From contig JAHBTU010000005.1 in NCBI GenBank assembly GCA_019638455.1, forward strand, positions 124,001 to 188,000: 64,000 nt of DNA. The letters are read 5' to 3'. Source of the DNA: Saprospiraceae bacterium. GTDB taxonomy: Bacteria; Bacteroidota; Bacteroidia; Chitinophagales; Saprospiraceae. Under the pieces are notes generated by a model. It saw nothing but the letters and a program-made list of their open reading frames with translations. It was not told the DNA's origin and did no database searches. The position numbers and the translations under genes are program-made. This document shows, one piece after another, positions 8,261 through 16,974 of the stretch; the first letter of the stretch is position 1; each line of letters opens with the position of its first letter.

Positions 8261-8732
8261 CGTTTGGCCCCTTTTGCGCTTTCAGATGGCTTTGAATGAA
8301 TGCGTCGCAAGCTGCATCCAACATATCGAAAACCTCTGCGAACCCATCGTCGTCGTAGTAAGGGTCGGGCACCGAGCGGTTTTGGGCGGGGTAGATTTGG
8401 TTGAGTATCAAATCCACTTTGGCTCGATGCTCGTCGTCGCGGGCGTGGCGCAGCACGTCGCGGAGATTTTGGGTATCCATGACGAAAATGCGGTCGAAGC
8501 GGTCGAAGTCGGCGGGCTGGAATTGCCTTGCCCGCTGGTAGGTGATATCAATGCCGTATTGACGCGCTGTTTTGATGGAGCGGCTGTCGGGTTGTTCGCC
8601 CACATGCCAGAACCCCGTGCCGGCGCTGTCCACTCGCCAGTCAAGTCCCGCTTGAATGGCTTTGTGTTGCATGATTCCTTCTGCCAGCGGGCTTCGGCAG
8701 ATGTTGCCGAGGCAAACCATGAGTATTTTCAT
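8253..8732 (-). CDS. Low-molecular-weight protein-tyrosine phosphatase
   Basis: A 159-residue cytoplasmic phosphatase. The active-site loop CLGNICRS (C7, R13, S14; CX5RS type) is at the N-terminus, and the general-acid aspartate lies in VPDPYYDDDGF near residue 120. Bacterial members act on tyrosine kinases of polysaccharide export or on other low-abundance phosphoproteins; no such kinase is nearby. It starts 4 bases after the DUF3078 gene ends and overlaps truA by 8 bases. Confidence 0.94.
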   Translation of the reverse strand: MKILMVCLGNICRSPLAEGIMQHKAIQAGLDWRVDSAGTGFWHVGEQPDSRSIKTARQYGIDITYQRARQFQPADFDRFDRIFVMDTQNLRDVLRHARDDEHRAKVDLILNQIYPAQNRSVPDPYYDDDGFAEVFDMLDAACDAFIQSHLKAQKGPNDV

Positions 8733-8736
8733 TGCT

Positions 8737-9720
8737 CTAAAATATCTTGCTGTATTTCAACAGAAACGCGCCTGTCGTCTGGCCGCCGCGACCGTTGTAA
8801 GGCAATTTGGCAGGATCCTCGCTGCCAAAATTCTTCTGCACTTTCACGTCGTGGTCGTAGAAGTATTCGGCCAGCAAATCCAGCGAAAGGCCTTTGAAGA
8901 GGGCGATGCTAAAGTTGTTGGTGAACAGCACGTCCACGTTTTGAGGCTCTTTCAGGTAATTGGAAAATAGTCTCAAGCCATTGGTGACGGAGAGGCGGTC
9001 GCCAAAATACTTGTTGTTGTAGGCTGCCTTGAGTTCGGAGCCGAGGCCGAAAAACGTGTTTTTGCCTTCCTCGTTGCCATGAATGTTGAGGGCGGCGATG
9101 TTGTCGTCAGCAACCAAAATGTATTGGATGCCGCTGGGAGAATAGAAAAAAGACAGGTGCGGATTGGGCTTGAAGTCAATGCCCGGCGCAAAGGTGATTT
9201 GAAGCGGGGAGAACAATTTGGCCACTACTCGGTCTTCGTCGCTCACGGGGGAGAGGTAGTTGCTCTGGTAGGTTTGGAGCAAGAGTGTTTGCGCAAAGAA
9301 GTCTGCTGCGACGAACCATTTGTCGCTGCCCATTTTGCGGCCATAGCGGGAAGTGAGGCGCGACACATCCAAGTTTTTCAAAAAACCTCTTGGCAGGGAG
9401 GGGTCGGCAGAGCGCAATTTTTGTGCGGAGAGTTGCAGCGAAAAGGCGTTGTTCCAGAACCATTTGTCCTCCTTCCTATTGGCAAACAAAGTGCCGAGGC
9501 CACCGATGCCAAAGCGTCCGCCACCGCCGCCCACGCGCGGGTTGGAGATACCCATGCCTGCCAAGTCGAGGCCAAGACCGCCGCCCACCGTCCAGCCGAA
9601 GGTGTCTTTTTGTGCCATTGATGTCACTTCATTAAGGCGGGCATCGCTGGCTTCTTGCGCATGGACGGTAAGCAGATTGAAACAAAAGAGAGCAATCAAG
9701 ATTGTGCAAAGAGCTTTCAT
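8737..9720 (-). CDS. DUF3078-type outer membrane protein
   Basis: A 327-residue exported protein with a signal peptide (MKALCTILIALFCFNLLTVHA) and an alternating aromatic, beta-rich body. The pattern RLSVTNGLRLFSNYLKEP followed by NVDVLFTNNFSIALFKG and a YDHD segment near the C-terminus is what I associate with DUF3078 proteins, an outer membrane family common in Bacteroidota and of unknown function. A glycine-rich stretch (residues about 47-70) follows the mature N-terminus. The start at 9720 was preferred over 9732 because it gives a clean signal peptide. First gene of the unit with the phosphatase and truA. Confidence 0.75.
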   Translation of the reverse strand: MKALCTILIALFCFNLLTVHAQEASDARLNEVTSMAQKDTFGWTVGGGLGLDLAGMGISNPRVGGGGGRFGIGGLGTLFANRKEDKWFWNNAFSLQLSAQKLRSADPSLPRGFLKNLDVSRLTSRYGRKMGSDKWFVAADFFAQTLLLQTYQSNYLSPVSDEDRVVAKLFSPLQITFAPGIDFKPNPHLSFFYSPSGIQYILVADDNIAALNIHGNEEGKNTFFGLGSELKAAYNNKYFGDRLSVTNGLRLFSNYLKEPQNVDVLFTNNFSIALFKGLSLDLLAEYFYDHDVKVQKNFGSEDPAKLPYNGRGGQTTGAFLLKYSKIF

Positions 9721-9754
9721 GTGTAGAAACAAGTTTTGTGAAAAAAGAACGGGT

Positions 9755-9878
9755 TATAGTCAACGCAAAGTGGTTTTGAACGAACGGCGCTCGCAATCCT
9801 CTGAAAATCATACAAATCAATCAAGGGCGTCCCTGTCTTGCCAACGGGCAGATTCAAATCCTCTTTAATCTGGGTATA
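9755..9878 (+). repeat. 180-bp repeat family, copy 2, with internal deletion (124 bp)
   Basis: Starts TATAGTCAACGCA and ends TTTAATCTGGGTATA like the full copies, but about 57 internal bases are missing between CAACGCA and GTGGTTTTG. It fills the gap between the DUF3078 gene and the MscS gene stop. Confidence 0.85.
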
Positions 9879-9884
9879 GAACAA

Positions 9885-10742
9885 TCATTCGCCGGGTTCG
9901 AGCAGGTTTTCCTCCTGTCCGTCCGGGTAAAAAACTTCGACCTTTTCGGTAGCGAGCTTGCTCAAAGGGATGATGATTTCGCTTTTGTCGGTTTGTAGCG
10001 TCAGGGAAGTGGCATCTATCATAATCACTTTGCCGCGCATCCCGATGATGCGGATGTCGTCGCCTACCTGCACTTTGTTGCGGTTGTAGCCACTTGCGAG
10101 GTAGTTGGAAAGCAAATCGCGCGAGGCGATGCCGTAGCCCACCGCAAAAGCCAACGCCAACGCTCCGATGATGATGGATAGATTGAGCGCCATGAAGCCG
10201 GTGTTGATTTTGGCTTGGGCCAAGGCGCTGATGGCTACGGTGATGAAAAGAAAGTAGAAGATAGCTGTGGAAATGACTTTGGCGGAAGGCAGACCCATGG
10301 ATTGGCAAGTGGTGAGGGCAATGCCGCGCACCATCTCGGCAAGGAAAAGCCCCAGCAACAGCAGGATGAATGCCGAGAAAAGCGCCGGAATGTAGTCCAC
10401 CAAGTCGCGCACCATCTGAGTGATGGCGGGGATGCCCAAAATATCGGTCGCAAAAATCACGAACCCCAGCATGAGCAGGTAATAGACCATCTGTGACAGC
10501 ACCGACGACACCTCGATGCGCATTCCGCTGCGCTGCACGATGTCAATGTCGTTGAGCCGTTCGGCGAGGCGGTCAAGGCCCAACCCCGACAACACGCGGC
10601 GTATGATTTTGCGGATGCCTTTGGCGATAAGCCAGCCAATGAGCATCACCATCAAGGCAAAGGTCAGTTTGGGGATGGCGGCTGAAAAACGGGCGAGCAA
10701 TTCCGCGAATACCCCGTTTTTCAGTTGGTCGAGAAAGTCCAT
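9885..10742 (-). CDS. MscS-family mechanosensitive channel
   Basis: A 285-residue inner membrane channel protein. Hydrophobic helices occur at about residues 25-45, 85-105, 115-135 and 160-205, followed by the MscS-like beta domain (KVQVGDDIRIIGMRGKVIMI, then TLQTDKSEIIIPLSKL). The long set of conserved helices before the pore segment fits the conserved-TM-helix branch rather than classical short MscS. It would release solutes on osmotic downshift. The pore-lining helix is probably the alanine/glycine-rich segment SIIIGALALAFAVGYGIA. It is alone, with no obvious operon partner. Confidence 0.85.
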   Translation of the reverse strand: MDFLDQLKNGVFAELLARFSAAIPKLTFALMVMLIGWLIAKGIRKIIRRVLSGLGLDRLAERLNDIDIVQRSGMRIEVSSVLSQMVYYLLMLGFVIFATDILGIPAITQMVRDLVDYIPALFSAFILLLLGLFLAEMVRGIALTTCQSMGLPSAKVISTAIFYFLFITVAISALAQAKINTGFMALNLSIIIGALALAFAVGYGIASRDLLSNYLASGYNRNKVQVGDDIRIIGMRGKVIMIDATSLTLQTDKSEIIIPLSKLATEKVEVFYPDGQEENLLEPGE

Positions 10743-10841
10743 ACAATGGCAGGAAAGGAAGATTGTGAAAAGAAAGCCGAACGTGACGGTTCAGCGGTGT
10801 TTTGCTTTCAATTTTGTTTTCGGCAAAAAGAGGGGGAGGAA

Positions 10842-10950
10842 GTCTCACAAGTGATGTTTGCTTGACAGGATTGACAAGATTCGCACCCTTTTTTCGGGTA
10901 AAAAAACCTGTAAATCTTGTTAATCCTGTCGAAATTTAAACTTGTGAGAC
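10842..10950. repeat. 109-bp hairpin repeat, complete copy
   Basis: Outer inverted ends GTCTCACAAGT (10842-10852) and ACTTGTGAGAC (10940-10950) enclose a second inverted pair, TTGACAGGATTGACAAGATT (10862-10881) against AATCTTGTTAATCCTGTC (10913-10930). The whole can fold into one long hairpin. Related copies are at 35671-35766 and 50826-50918, with fragments at 7347 and 39552. Confidence 0.8.
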
Positions 10951-10962
10951 GGCCTCAGCGCG

Positions 10963-11277
10963 TCAAATTGTTTCTTTGTCCGATGGAAGCAGCCGCTCGC
11001 TGTTGGCTCCTCCTCCGCTCGAAGGCGGGCGGCCTTCGGGTATGATGGGCGATGAATACCGCCCTTTGGGTGGTCGGTGTGGGCCGGATTGTTTGGCGCC
11101 GGCGATGAGGTGAGCTGCCGTTTGAAGGGCATTGGGGACGAATAGTTCGATTACTCGGCCGAAGTGGGAGAGGGTGTGCGCCTGATGAAGCAAGTTGCGC
11201 TCTATTTCGTTGAGCACTTCTTGGTGTTCTTCCTTATTTTCCCAGTCGCCTTGCCATTCTTGGAAATTGTTGGCCAT
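10963..11277 (-). CDS. Small hypothetical protein downstream of ECF sigma factor
   Basis: A 104-residue protein that I do not recognise. The start at 11277 gives MANNFQEWQGDWENKEEHQE; the longer open frame from 11364 has an implausible basic leader. The N-terminal half is helical and charged; a short hydrophobic stretch (VIELFVPNALQTAAHLIAGA, about 41-60) could be an amphipathic helix, and the C-terminal third is proline/glycine-rich and probably disordered. It follows the ECF sigma gene by 106 bases on the same strand, so it may be co-transcribed. A regulatory role is only a guess from position. Confidence 0.55.
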   Translation of the reverse strand: MANNFQEWQGDWENKEEHQEVLNEIERNLLHQAHTLSHFGRVIELFVPNALQTAAHLIAGAKQSGPHRPPKGRYSSPIIPEGRPPSSGGGANSERLLPSDKETI

Positions 11278-11383
11278 AAGCGGATTAAGTTTTTTGCGCC
11301 CGTTGCCGGGTGAGCGGTTAACCTGTAGATTTTTTCGATAAGCAAAAAAAGTATTGGAGCACAAAGCTCTTAAAAATTGATTG

Positions 11384-11986
11384 TCAGGTGGTGCCCTCTA
11401 TCGGGTCGGTGGCATACATCTCGTCGTAGATGTGTTGCGCTTTTTGTTTGGCTCGCATGATTTGCATTTTGATGGCGCTTTCCGTCTTGCCCAGCACGTC
11501 GCCGATTTCCCTTATCTGCAAATCATCAATGTATTTCATCATCAGGATAGCCTTGTCGCCCGGCGGAAGGCGGTCAAGGACTTTGGCCAGCCGTTCCTGC
11601 TTCATCTCAAGCAACACGCTGTCAGGAATTTCCACCTCGGGTTCCTTGCTGATTCTACCCACGTCTTCCGTGTAGAGGAGCGGTATTTTTTTCTTTTTCC
11701 GAATGAGGTCAATGCAATAGTTGTAGGTGATTGAATAGACCCAAGTGGAGAAGGATGACTGCTCCGTGAATTTTGAGAGGTTGAGCAAAATTTTGATGAA
11801 AATATCTTGCGTGGCATCGCGTGCCAGCCCTTCGTCGCCCAACATGGAGATGCACTTGGCAAATACCTTGTTGGCGTAGCGACGGTAGAGCATGGTGAAA
11901 TACGTTGTGTTTTGCCCTTGCAAGTACAAGGCAATCAGCTCTGTATCCGTATAATCTTTTGCCTTTTTGGCGGCGATGGACGACAC
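11384..11986 (-). CDS. ECF-type RNA polymerase sigma factor
   Basis: A 200-residue sigma-70 family protein with region 2 (residues about 25-95, including DATQDIFIKILLNLSKF and STWVYSITYNYCIDLIRKKKK) and region 4 (about 135-190, LPPGDKAILMMKYIDDLQIREIG then TESAIKMQIMRAKQK). Lacking regions 1 and 3, it belongs to the extracytoplasmic-function class. No anti-sigma factor of the usual FecR or zinc-binding type is adjacent, which is common in Bacteroidota. A TATTTTTG -7 box lies at 12016-12023, about 30 bases before the start. Confidence 0.92.
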   Translation of the reverse strand: MSSIAAKKAKDYTDTELIALYLQGQNTTYFTMLYRRYANKVFAKCISMLGDEGLARDATQDIFIKILLNLSKFTEQSSFSTWVYSITYNYCIDLIRKKKKIPLLYTEDVGRISKEPEVEIPDSVLLEMKQERLAKVLDRLPPGDKAILMMKYIDDLQIREIGDVLGKTESAIKMQIMRAKQKAQHIYDEMYATDPIEGTT

Positions 11987-12015
11987 TTCCGGGTGTGTTT
12001 ATGAAAAAAATGAAG

Positions 12016-12023
12016 CAAAAATA
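12016..12023 (-). promoter_or_regulatory. Bacteroidota -7 box for the ECF sigma gene
   Basis: TATTTTTG on the minus strand fits the TAnnTTTG -7 consensus of Bacteroidota housekeeping promoters. It is 30 bases upstream of the start codon. No convincing -33 TTTG at normal spacing was found. Confidence 0.5.
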
Positions 12024-12178
12024 CCCCCGCAAAGAGACGAAAAAAGCCGCAAAACAAAGCCGACGCACCCGGTTTTCTTTAAAACCGTTAATGGGACGTT
12101 AAAACCTTGTTTGCGTCACAGCCTTGCTCGCACAAACTTTGAGGGAGCGTTTTCTTTGCCGCAAATAAATTTTTTCAA

Positions 12179-12691
12179 ATGAAATTATCGCTTCTCTTTG
12201 CGCTTTGCGGCATCGGTTCCAATATCCTTTCAGGGCAAAATGTTCAAATCACCGCTGAATTTCCTTTTGGCATCACGCTGCTCCAACCCGACAGTGTGGC
12301 GGTCAACACCAACGATTTGTTGAAACGCGACAAGCCTACCGTGATAGCCTTTTGGCTCACTACCTGCCGCCCGTGCCAGATGGAATTGGCCAGCTACGCC
12401 CAGCATTTTGCGGATTGGCAGCAAGAGGCCGATTTCCGCCTGCTCGCCGTCTCGATTGACTTCCCCGAACGCTGGCCTCAGGTGGCGCAGATGGCGAACG
12501 AAAAGGGCTGGCCTTTTCCTGTCTATTGGGATTATTCCCGTGCGTTCAAGTCCGTGCTGCCGGGCGGGCTGAATGGCCTTCCCCAGGTTTTTTTGTTCGA
12601 CGCGAATGGGACGCTCGTTTGGCACCATAAAAAGTACGCGCCGGGCGACGAACAGACATTGTTTTCCCAAATCAAAAATCTGACGCGATGA
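12179..12691 (+). CDS. TlpA-like thioredoxin-fold protein, exported
   Basis: A 170-residue thiol-disulfide oxidoreductase with a short signal-like N-terminus (residues 1-20) and a thioredoxin fold. The active site is CRPC (FWLTTCRPCQMEL, about residues 59-71), preceded by the KPTVIAFW strand and followed by the cis-proline region LNGLPQVFLFD. Such proteins reduce or isomerise disulfides in the periplasm, or supply reductant to cytochrome maturation. Its stop overlaps the start of the downstream phosphotriesterase-family gene (ATGA), so the two are probably translationally coupled. Confidence 0.88.
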   Translation: MKLSLLFALCGIGSNILSGQNVQITAEFPFGITLLQPDSVAVNTNDLLKRDKPTVIAFWLTTCRPCQMELASYAQHFADWQQEADFRLLAVSIDFPERWPQVAQMANEKGWPFPVYWDYSRAFKSVLPGGLNGLPQVFLFDANGTLVWHHKKYAPGDEQTLFSQIKNLTR

Positions 12692-13731
12692 AATGGTTGC
12701 CAATATGCGCGATGCCCCTGTGGTCGCTCGCCCTCGCTTGCCAACAACAGCACTCGCCCCAGCCCATCGTCTACACGGTGCTCGGCCCGCTTCCTGCCGA
12801 CTCCTTGGGGACGACCCTCGTCCATGAGCATGTTTTCCTCGATTGGAGTCCGGTGGTCAGCTATCGCCCCGAAACTTGGCAACGTGACTCTGCCTTTGCG
12901 GCCATTCTGCCCCACTTGCTCGAAGCCAAGTCGCGCGGTGTGCGAAGTTTTTTGGAATGTACGCCCAACTATTTGGGGCGCGACCCTTTGTTGTTGCGTC
13001 GCCTGTCGGAAGCAAGTGGGCTGCACATTCTGACCAACACAGGTTACTATGGCGCTCGCAACGACCAGCACGTTCCAGCCTCCGCTTTCAAGGAAACCCC
13101 GCAAGCAATAGCCCAACGATGGGTGGAGGAATTTGAAAAAGGCATAGAGGGCACGGGTATTCAACCGGGTTTCATCAAAATTGGCGTGGATGGAGACTCA
13201 ACGCTTTCGGAGATAGATGCCAAAATAGTGCGAGCGGCGGCGCTGGCTCACTTGCGCACCGGATTGACCATCGTGGGGCACACAGGCTCCAACGCGAAGT
13301 TGGCCCAACAACAGTTGGAAATCCTTGCCGCCGAAGGAGTAGCGCCCGACGCTTTTGTTTGGACACACGCGCAGGGCAGCCCCTCAGCGTCGCTCGCCGA
13401 ATTGGCCCGACGCGGCGCTTGGGTCTCTCTCGATGGGCTGGGTTGGGTGCATCCCGATGCGCACGGGGGCGACTCCACCGAATTCAATCGTTACGCGCAG
13501 TGGTTGCAACATTTAAAAAACAATGGCCTGCTCCATCGCACCCTCATCGCGCACGACGCTGGATGGTACACCCACGGCGAACCAGGCGGCGGCCCTTACA
13601 CACCCCACACCCTTATTTTCGACCTGCTCTTGCCAACGCTGCGCAAACAAGGATTCGACGAGCGGGATTTTGAGCAATTGCTGGAATCGAACCCCAAAGA
13701 AGCCTGCCAAGTGAGGGTGCGAAAAAAATGA
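12688..13731 (+). CDS. Phosphotriesterase-family metal-dependent hydrolase, lipoprotein
   Basis: A 347-residue amidohydrolase-superfamily protein of the phosphotriesterase type. A lipobox (SLALAC, C18) follows a hydrophobic leader, so it should be a lipid-anchored envelope protein. The metal-site pattern is visible: HEH in TTLVHEHVF, the lysine that is carbamylated in this family (GFIKIGVDGD), histidines in TIVGHTGS and VWTHAQGS, and the aspartate in LIAHDAGWY. Relatives include lactonases and resiniferatoxin-binding/parathion-hydrolase-like proteins; the true substrate cannot be told. Overlap with the TlpA-like gene is 4 bases. Confidence 0.87.
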   Translation: MKWLPICAMPLWSLALACQQQHSPQPIVYTVLGPLPADSLGTTLVHEHVFLDWSPVVSYRPETWQRDSAFAAILPHLLEAKSRGVRSFLECTPNYLGRDPLLLRRLSEASGLHILTNTGYYGARNDQHVPASAFKETPQAIAQRWVEEFEKGIEGTGIQPGFIKIGVDGDSTLSEIDAKIVRAAALAHLRTGLTIVGHTGSNAKLAQQQLEILAAEGVAPDAFVWTHAQGSPSASLAELARRGAWVSLDGLGWVHPDAHGGDSTEFNRYAQWLQHLKNNGLLHRTLIAHDAGWYTHGEPGGGPYTPHTLIFDLLLPTLRKQGFDERDFEQLLESNPKEACQVRVRKK

Positions 13732-13797
13732 TGCGCGGCCCCCGTCCTTTTTTTGAGGATTGCCAATGCCCGCAAGGATGCCCTCACAAGATTTCTC

Positions 13798-13805
13798 TAC
13801 TTTTG
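13798..13805 (+). promoter_or_regulatory. -7 box of enolase promoter
   Basis: TACTTTTG matches the TAnnTTTG consensus, 44 bases before the enolase ATG at 13850. The position supports the 13850 start rather than the upstream ATG at 13760, which would lie before the promoter. Confidence 0.7.
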
Positions 13806-13849
13806 CCCATCAACAAATCAACATTCCACAAATCAACAACTCTCAAAGC

Positions 13850-15136
13850 ATGAGCGCCATCCGTGAAATACTCGCCCGCGAAATACTCGACTCACGCGGC
13901 AATCCCACCATCGAAGCAGAAGTTTGGACAGAAACAGGTTTTGCAGGCCGCGCCGCCGTGCCCAGCGGAGCCAGCACCGGCGTGCACGAGGCAGTAGAGC
14001 TGCGCGACGAAGATGCCAGCCGCTACCTTGGCAAAGGCGTGAAAGAAGCCGTCAAGAACGTGGAGAAGTTGCTCCGCCCCGAGCTCGTGGGCATGGAAGT
14101 GACCGACCAAATCCGCATTGACCGCTTGATGATAGAGCGCGACGGCACGCGCAACAAATCGAAAATCGGCGCCAACGCCATCCTCGCCGTCTCGCTCGCC
14201 ACAGCGCACGCCGCAGCCGAAGAGCTGGGCCAACCGCTCTATCGCTACCTCGGTGGCGTGAATGCCCATGTGTTGCCCGTCCCGATGATGAACATTCTCA
14301 ACGGTGGCTCGCACGCCGACAACGGCATTGACTTTCAGGAATTCATGGTGATGCCCGTGGGTGCCGATTCTTTCCGGGAAGGGCTGCGCATGGGGGTCGA
14401 GATTTTTCACCACCTGAAAAAAGTGTTGAAAAGCAAGGGGTACGCCACCAACGTCGGCGATGAAGGTGGGTTTGCGCCCGGCATCAAAAACAACGAAGAA
14501 GCCATTCAACTCGTGATGACAGCCATCGAAGCCGCAGGCTACCGCCCGCTCGACGACGTGGTCATCGCGCTCGACCCCGCCGCTTCCGAATTTTTTGACC
14601 ACGAAAAAGGCGAATACGTCTTCAAAAAATCAACGGGCGAACGCCTGTCGCCAAAAGACATGGTAGCTTATTGGAAAGACTGGTGCAATCGCTACCCGAT
14701 TTACAGCATCGAGGACGGCCTTGCCGAGGACGATTGGTCAGGCTGGAAATCGCTCACCGAGACGCTCGGCCATCGCATCCAACTCGTGGGCGACGACCTG
14801 TTCGTCACCAACACCGAGCGCCTGCAAAAAGGCATTGACGAAAAAGTAGGCAACTCCATACTTATCAAAGTCAACCAGATTGGCTCACTCACGGAGACCA
14901 TCGAGGCAGTCACCTTGGCCACGCGCCATGCTTACACCTCCGTTATCAGCCATCGTTCGGGCGAAACCGAGGACACCACCATCGCCGACATCGCGGTGGC
15001 GCTCAACACGGGCCAAATCAAAACCGGCTCGGCCTCACGCTCCGACCGGGTGGCCAAATACAACCAACTGCTTCGCATCGAGGAAGAATTGGGCGATGCA
15101 GCGATGTATTTGGGAAGGGCGATTTTTGGCCTGTGA
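13850..15136 (+). CDS. eno: Enolase
   Basis: A 428-residue glycolytic enzyme interconverting 2-phosphoglycerate and phosphoenolpyruvate in the cytoplasm. Family hallmarks are complete: REILDSRGNPTIEAEV at the N-terminus, GAS..GVHEAVELRD, the metal-binding DPAASEF and SIEDGLAEDDW, LVGDDLFVTN, the catalytic lysine in SILIKVNQIGSLTETI, and SHRSGETEDTTIADIAVA near the C-terminus. The start at 13850 gives the canonical N-terminus. It has its own promoter and is followed by a strong terminator, so it is probably monocistronic. Confidence 0.98.
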   Translation: MSAIREILAREILDSRGNPTIEAEVWTETGFAGRAAVPSGASTGVHEAVELRDEDASRYLGKGVKEAVKNVEKLLRPELVGMEVTDQIRIDRLMIERDGTRNKSKIGANAILAVSLATAHAAAEELGQPLYRYLGGVNAHVLPVPMMNILNGGSHADNGIDFQEFMVMPVGADSFREGLRMGVEIFHHLKKVLKSKGYATNVGDEGGFAPGIKNNEEAIQLVMTAIEAAGYRPLDDVVIALDPAASEFFDHEKGEYVFKKSTGERLSPKDMVAYWKDWCNRYPIYSIEDGLAEDDWSGWKSLTETLGHRIQLVGDDLFVTNTERLQKGIDEKVGNSILIKVNQIGSLTETIEAVTLATRHAYTSVISHRSGETEDTTIADIAVALNTGQIKTGSASRSDRVAKYNQLLRIEEELGDAAMYLGRAIFGL

Positions 15137-15159
15137 CAAGAACATAAGCATTTTTACGG

Positions 15160-15197
15160 GCTGTGACCAGAAAACCTCGTCACAGCTCGTTTTTTTT
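15160..15197 (+). terminator. Rho-independent terminator after enolase
   Basis: GCTGTGAC (15160-15167) pairs with GTCACAGC (15179-15186), followed three bases later by eight Ts. Confidence 0.85.
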
Positions 15198-15290
15198 GCA
15201 GAACCAACCGTGAAATAAATCATAATCCCCCACCGCGACACAAGCATCAGCGCCCAGCCTTTCGTTTCATTTTCGCAAAAATTCTCCCGC

Positions 15291-15836
15291 ATGAAAATTT
15301 CCCTGACAAAAATCGGCACCACCACCCACTGGCTCATCGTGCTTTGCCTGTCCGTAGTCGTCAGTCATTGCAAAATTTTCCAAAAAACCGAAAGTACCGC
15401 TCCCGCCCCTTCCAAACCCTCCACCACCCGCGAGTCCACGTTTCGCAAGGAAATAGTGAGCTATGCCGCCAGACTCAAAGGCTCAAAATATACCCCCGCC
15501 GGCAAAAAGCCTGAGACGGGTTTCGACTGTTCGGGTTTCACCAGTTATGTGTTCCAACATTTCGACATCTCCCTCTCGCCCGCCGCACGCGAACAGGTCA
15601 AACAGGGCGTGGAAAAAGACATCAGACGAGCGCAGCCCGGCGACCTCATCTTCTTCCGCCGAAGCGCCAACGAACCGATTTTTCACGTCTCGCTCGTAAA
15701 GTCGAACAACGGCAAAGACCTCGTCGTCATACACAGCACCACCTCGCGGGGCGTCATCGAAGAAGACGTGCTGAACAGCACCTATTGGAAGCAATACATT
15801 GACTCCGTGCGCGATGTGGTGTCAGAAAAATTTTAG
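15291..15836 (+). CDS. NlpC/P60 peptidoglycan hydrolase, lipoprotein
   Basis: A 181-residue predicted endopeptidase that cuts peptidoglycan stem peptides. A hydrophobic leader ends in VVVSHC (C27), a plausible lipobox. The NlpC/P60 core covers about residues 50-175: catalytic cysteine in FDCSGFTSYVF, the family's GDLIFFRR strand, catalytic histidine in IFHVSLV, and a third polar residue around VVIHSTTSRGV. The C-terminal WKQYIDSVRDV is typical. The stop lies 23 bases inside the next gene, so the two probably form an operon. Confidence 0.93.
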   Translation: MKISLTKIGTTTHWLIVLCLSVVVSHCKIFQKTESTAPAPSKPSTTRESTFRKEIVSYAARLKGSKYTPAGKKPETGFDCSGFTSYVFQHFDISLSPAAREQVKQGVEKDIRRAQPGDLIFFRRSANEPIFHVSLVKSNNGKDLVVIHSTTSRGVIEEDVLNSTYWKQYIDSVRDVVSEKF

Positions 15837-16974
15837 CCGCCACCTATTGCTCCCCGCCCTCGTCAGCGCATGGCTGGCAGCCAGCTGCGGCAAGAACGAC
15901 GTGCGCCGCGTCGTCACCCCCGCCTTTTATCATTGGAAAACCGTCCTGTCCCTCTCGTCTGCCGAACTTGCCTGCCTCGACTCTTTGGGCTGCCAAAAAC
16001 TCTACGTCAAGGTATTGGACATCGGGCGCGCTCCTGCGTCGGGGGCCATCCAGCCCTACTCCCTGCTCGACATTGCGGACACCGCCGGCCTCGCTCGGTT
16101 TGAAGTGGTGCCCACCGTTTTCATTGTCAATGAAGTGTTCAAAAACATCGCGGAAGAGAAAAACGAGTGGTTGGCCCGCAAGGTGGCATCGGCGCTCGTC
16201 GCGCCGGAAGCGGAAGGCATCACGCCGCAAGCCAGCCTCTCGCGCCACCCCTTTTTTGTGGGGCAGCCGGAAGGCAAAACACGCGAAATACAGTTCGACT
16301 GCGACTGGACACCCTCCACCCGCGATGCGTTTTTTCAATTTTTGGAAAAAATAAAAAAACACCTGCCAAGCCACGTTCGCCTGAGCGCCACCATACGCCT
16401 GCATCAGTACAAGTTCCCCCAAAAAACAGGCGTGCCGCCCGTCGAACGCGGAATGTTGATGTTTTACAACACAGGCGATATCGAGCACGCGAACGCGGCC
16501 AACTCCATTTTTCGCTCGGAGGATGTCAGAAAATACCTCGTGGGAGCACCCAAAAAATACCCATTGCCACTTGACTTGGCCCTGCCCATCTTCTCGTGGG
16601 CGCTCATCTATCGCGACGGCGAATTGTGGAAAATCATCCCTGAACCCCCCGAACAGGCGCTGAGCGACACCAGCCGCTTCAGACTCAGCAGGCCGGAGAC
16701 ATTCGGCGGGGCGCACCCGACCGCCCCCTTCTTCCACATTCAAAAAGGCACATTCCTGTCAGGTCACTATCTTCGCCCGGGCGACCTGCTGCGCATGGAA
16801 GCGATGGCGCCCGACACGCTCCGCGAAGCCGCCCGACTGGCAGCCACCGCCCATTTGGCGAACGACGCAACGCTCGCGTTTTTTCACTTGGACACCACAA
16901 CGGTGCGCCGCTACCCGGTTCAATTGCTCGACAGCGTATGCCAACTGGTACAATTCCCAGCCACAAACAAATAG
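15814..16974 (+). CDS. Lipoprotein of unknown function, 386 residues
   Basis: I do not recognise the family with certainty. The start at 15814 (inside the NlpC/P60 gene) gives a leader ending in AWLAASC, a good lipobox. The body has a pattern suggestive of a TIM-barrel glycosidase-like fold: FYHWKTVLSLS, then QFDCDWTPSTRDAFFQFLEK, LSATIRLHQYKFP, and RGMLMFYNTGDIE, reminiscent of uncharacterised glycosyl hydrolase-like families such as DUF3142. It overlaps both neighbours (23 bases with the NlpC gene, 37 with the TPR gene), so the three are almost certainly one operon. A cell-envelope polysaccharide role is an inference from this context. Confidence 0.7.
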   Translation: MWCQKNFSRHLLLPALVSAWLAASCGKNDVRRVVTPAFYHWKTVLSLSSAELACLDSLGCQKLYVKVLDIGRAPASGAIQPYSLLDIADTAGLARFEVVPTVFIVNEVFKNIAEEKNEWLARKVASALVAPEAEGITPQASLSRHPFFVGQPEGKTREIQFDCDWTPSTRDAFFQFLEKIKKHLPSHVRLSATIRLHQYKFPQKTGVPPVERGMLMFYNTGDIEHANAANSIFRSEDVRKYLVGAPKKYPLPLDLALPIFSWALIYRDGELWKIIPEPPEQALSDTSRFRLSRPETFGGAHPTAPFFHIQKGTFLSGHYLRPGDLLRMEAMAPDTLREAARLAATAHLANDATLAFFHLDTTTVRRYPVQLLDSVCQLVQFPATNK

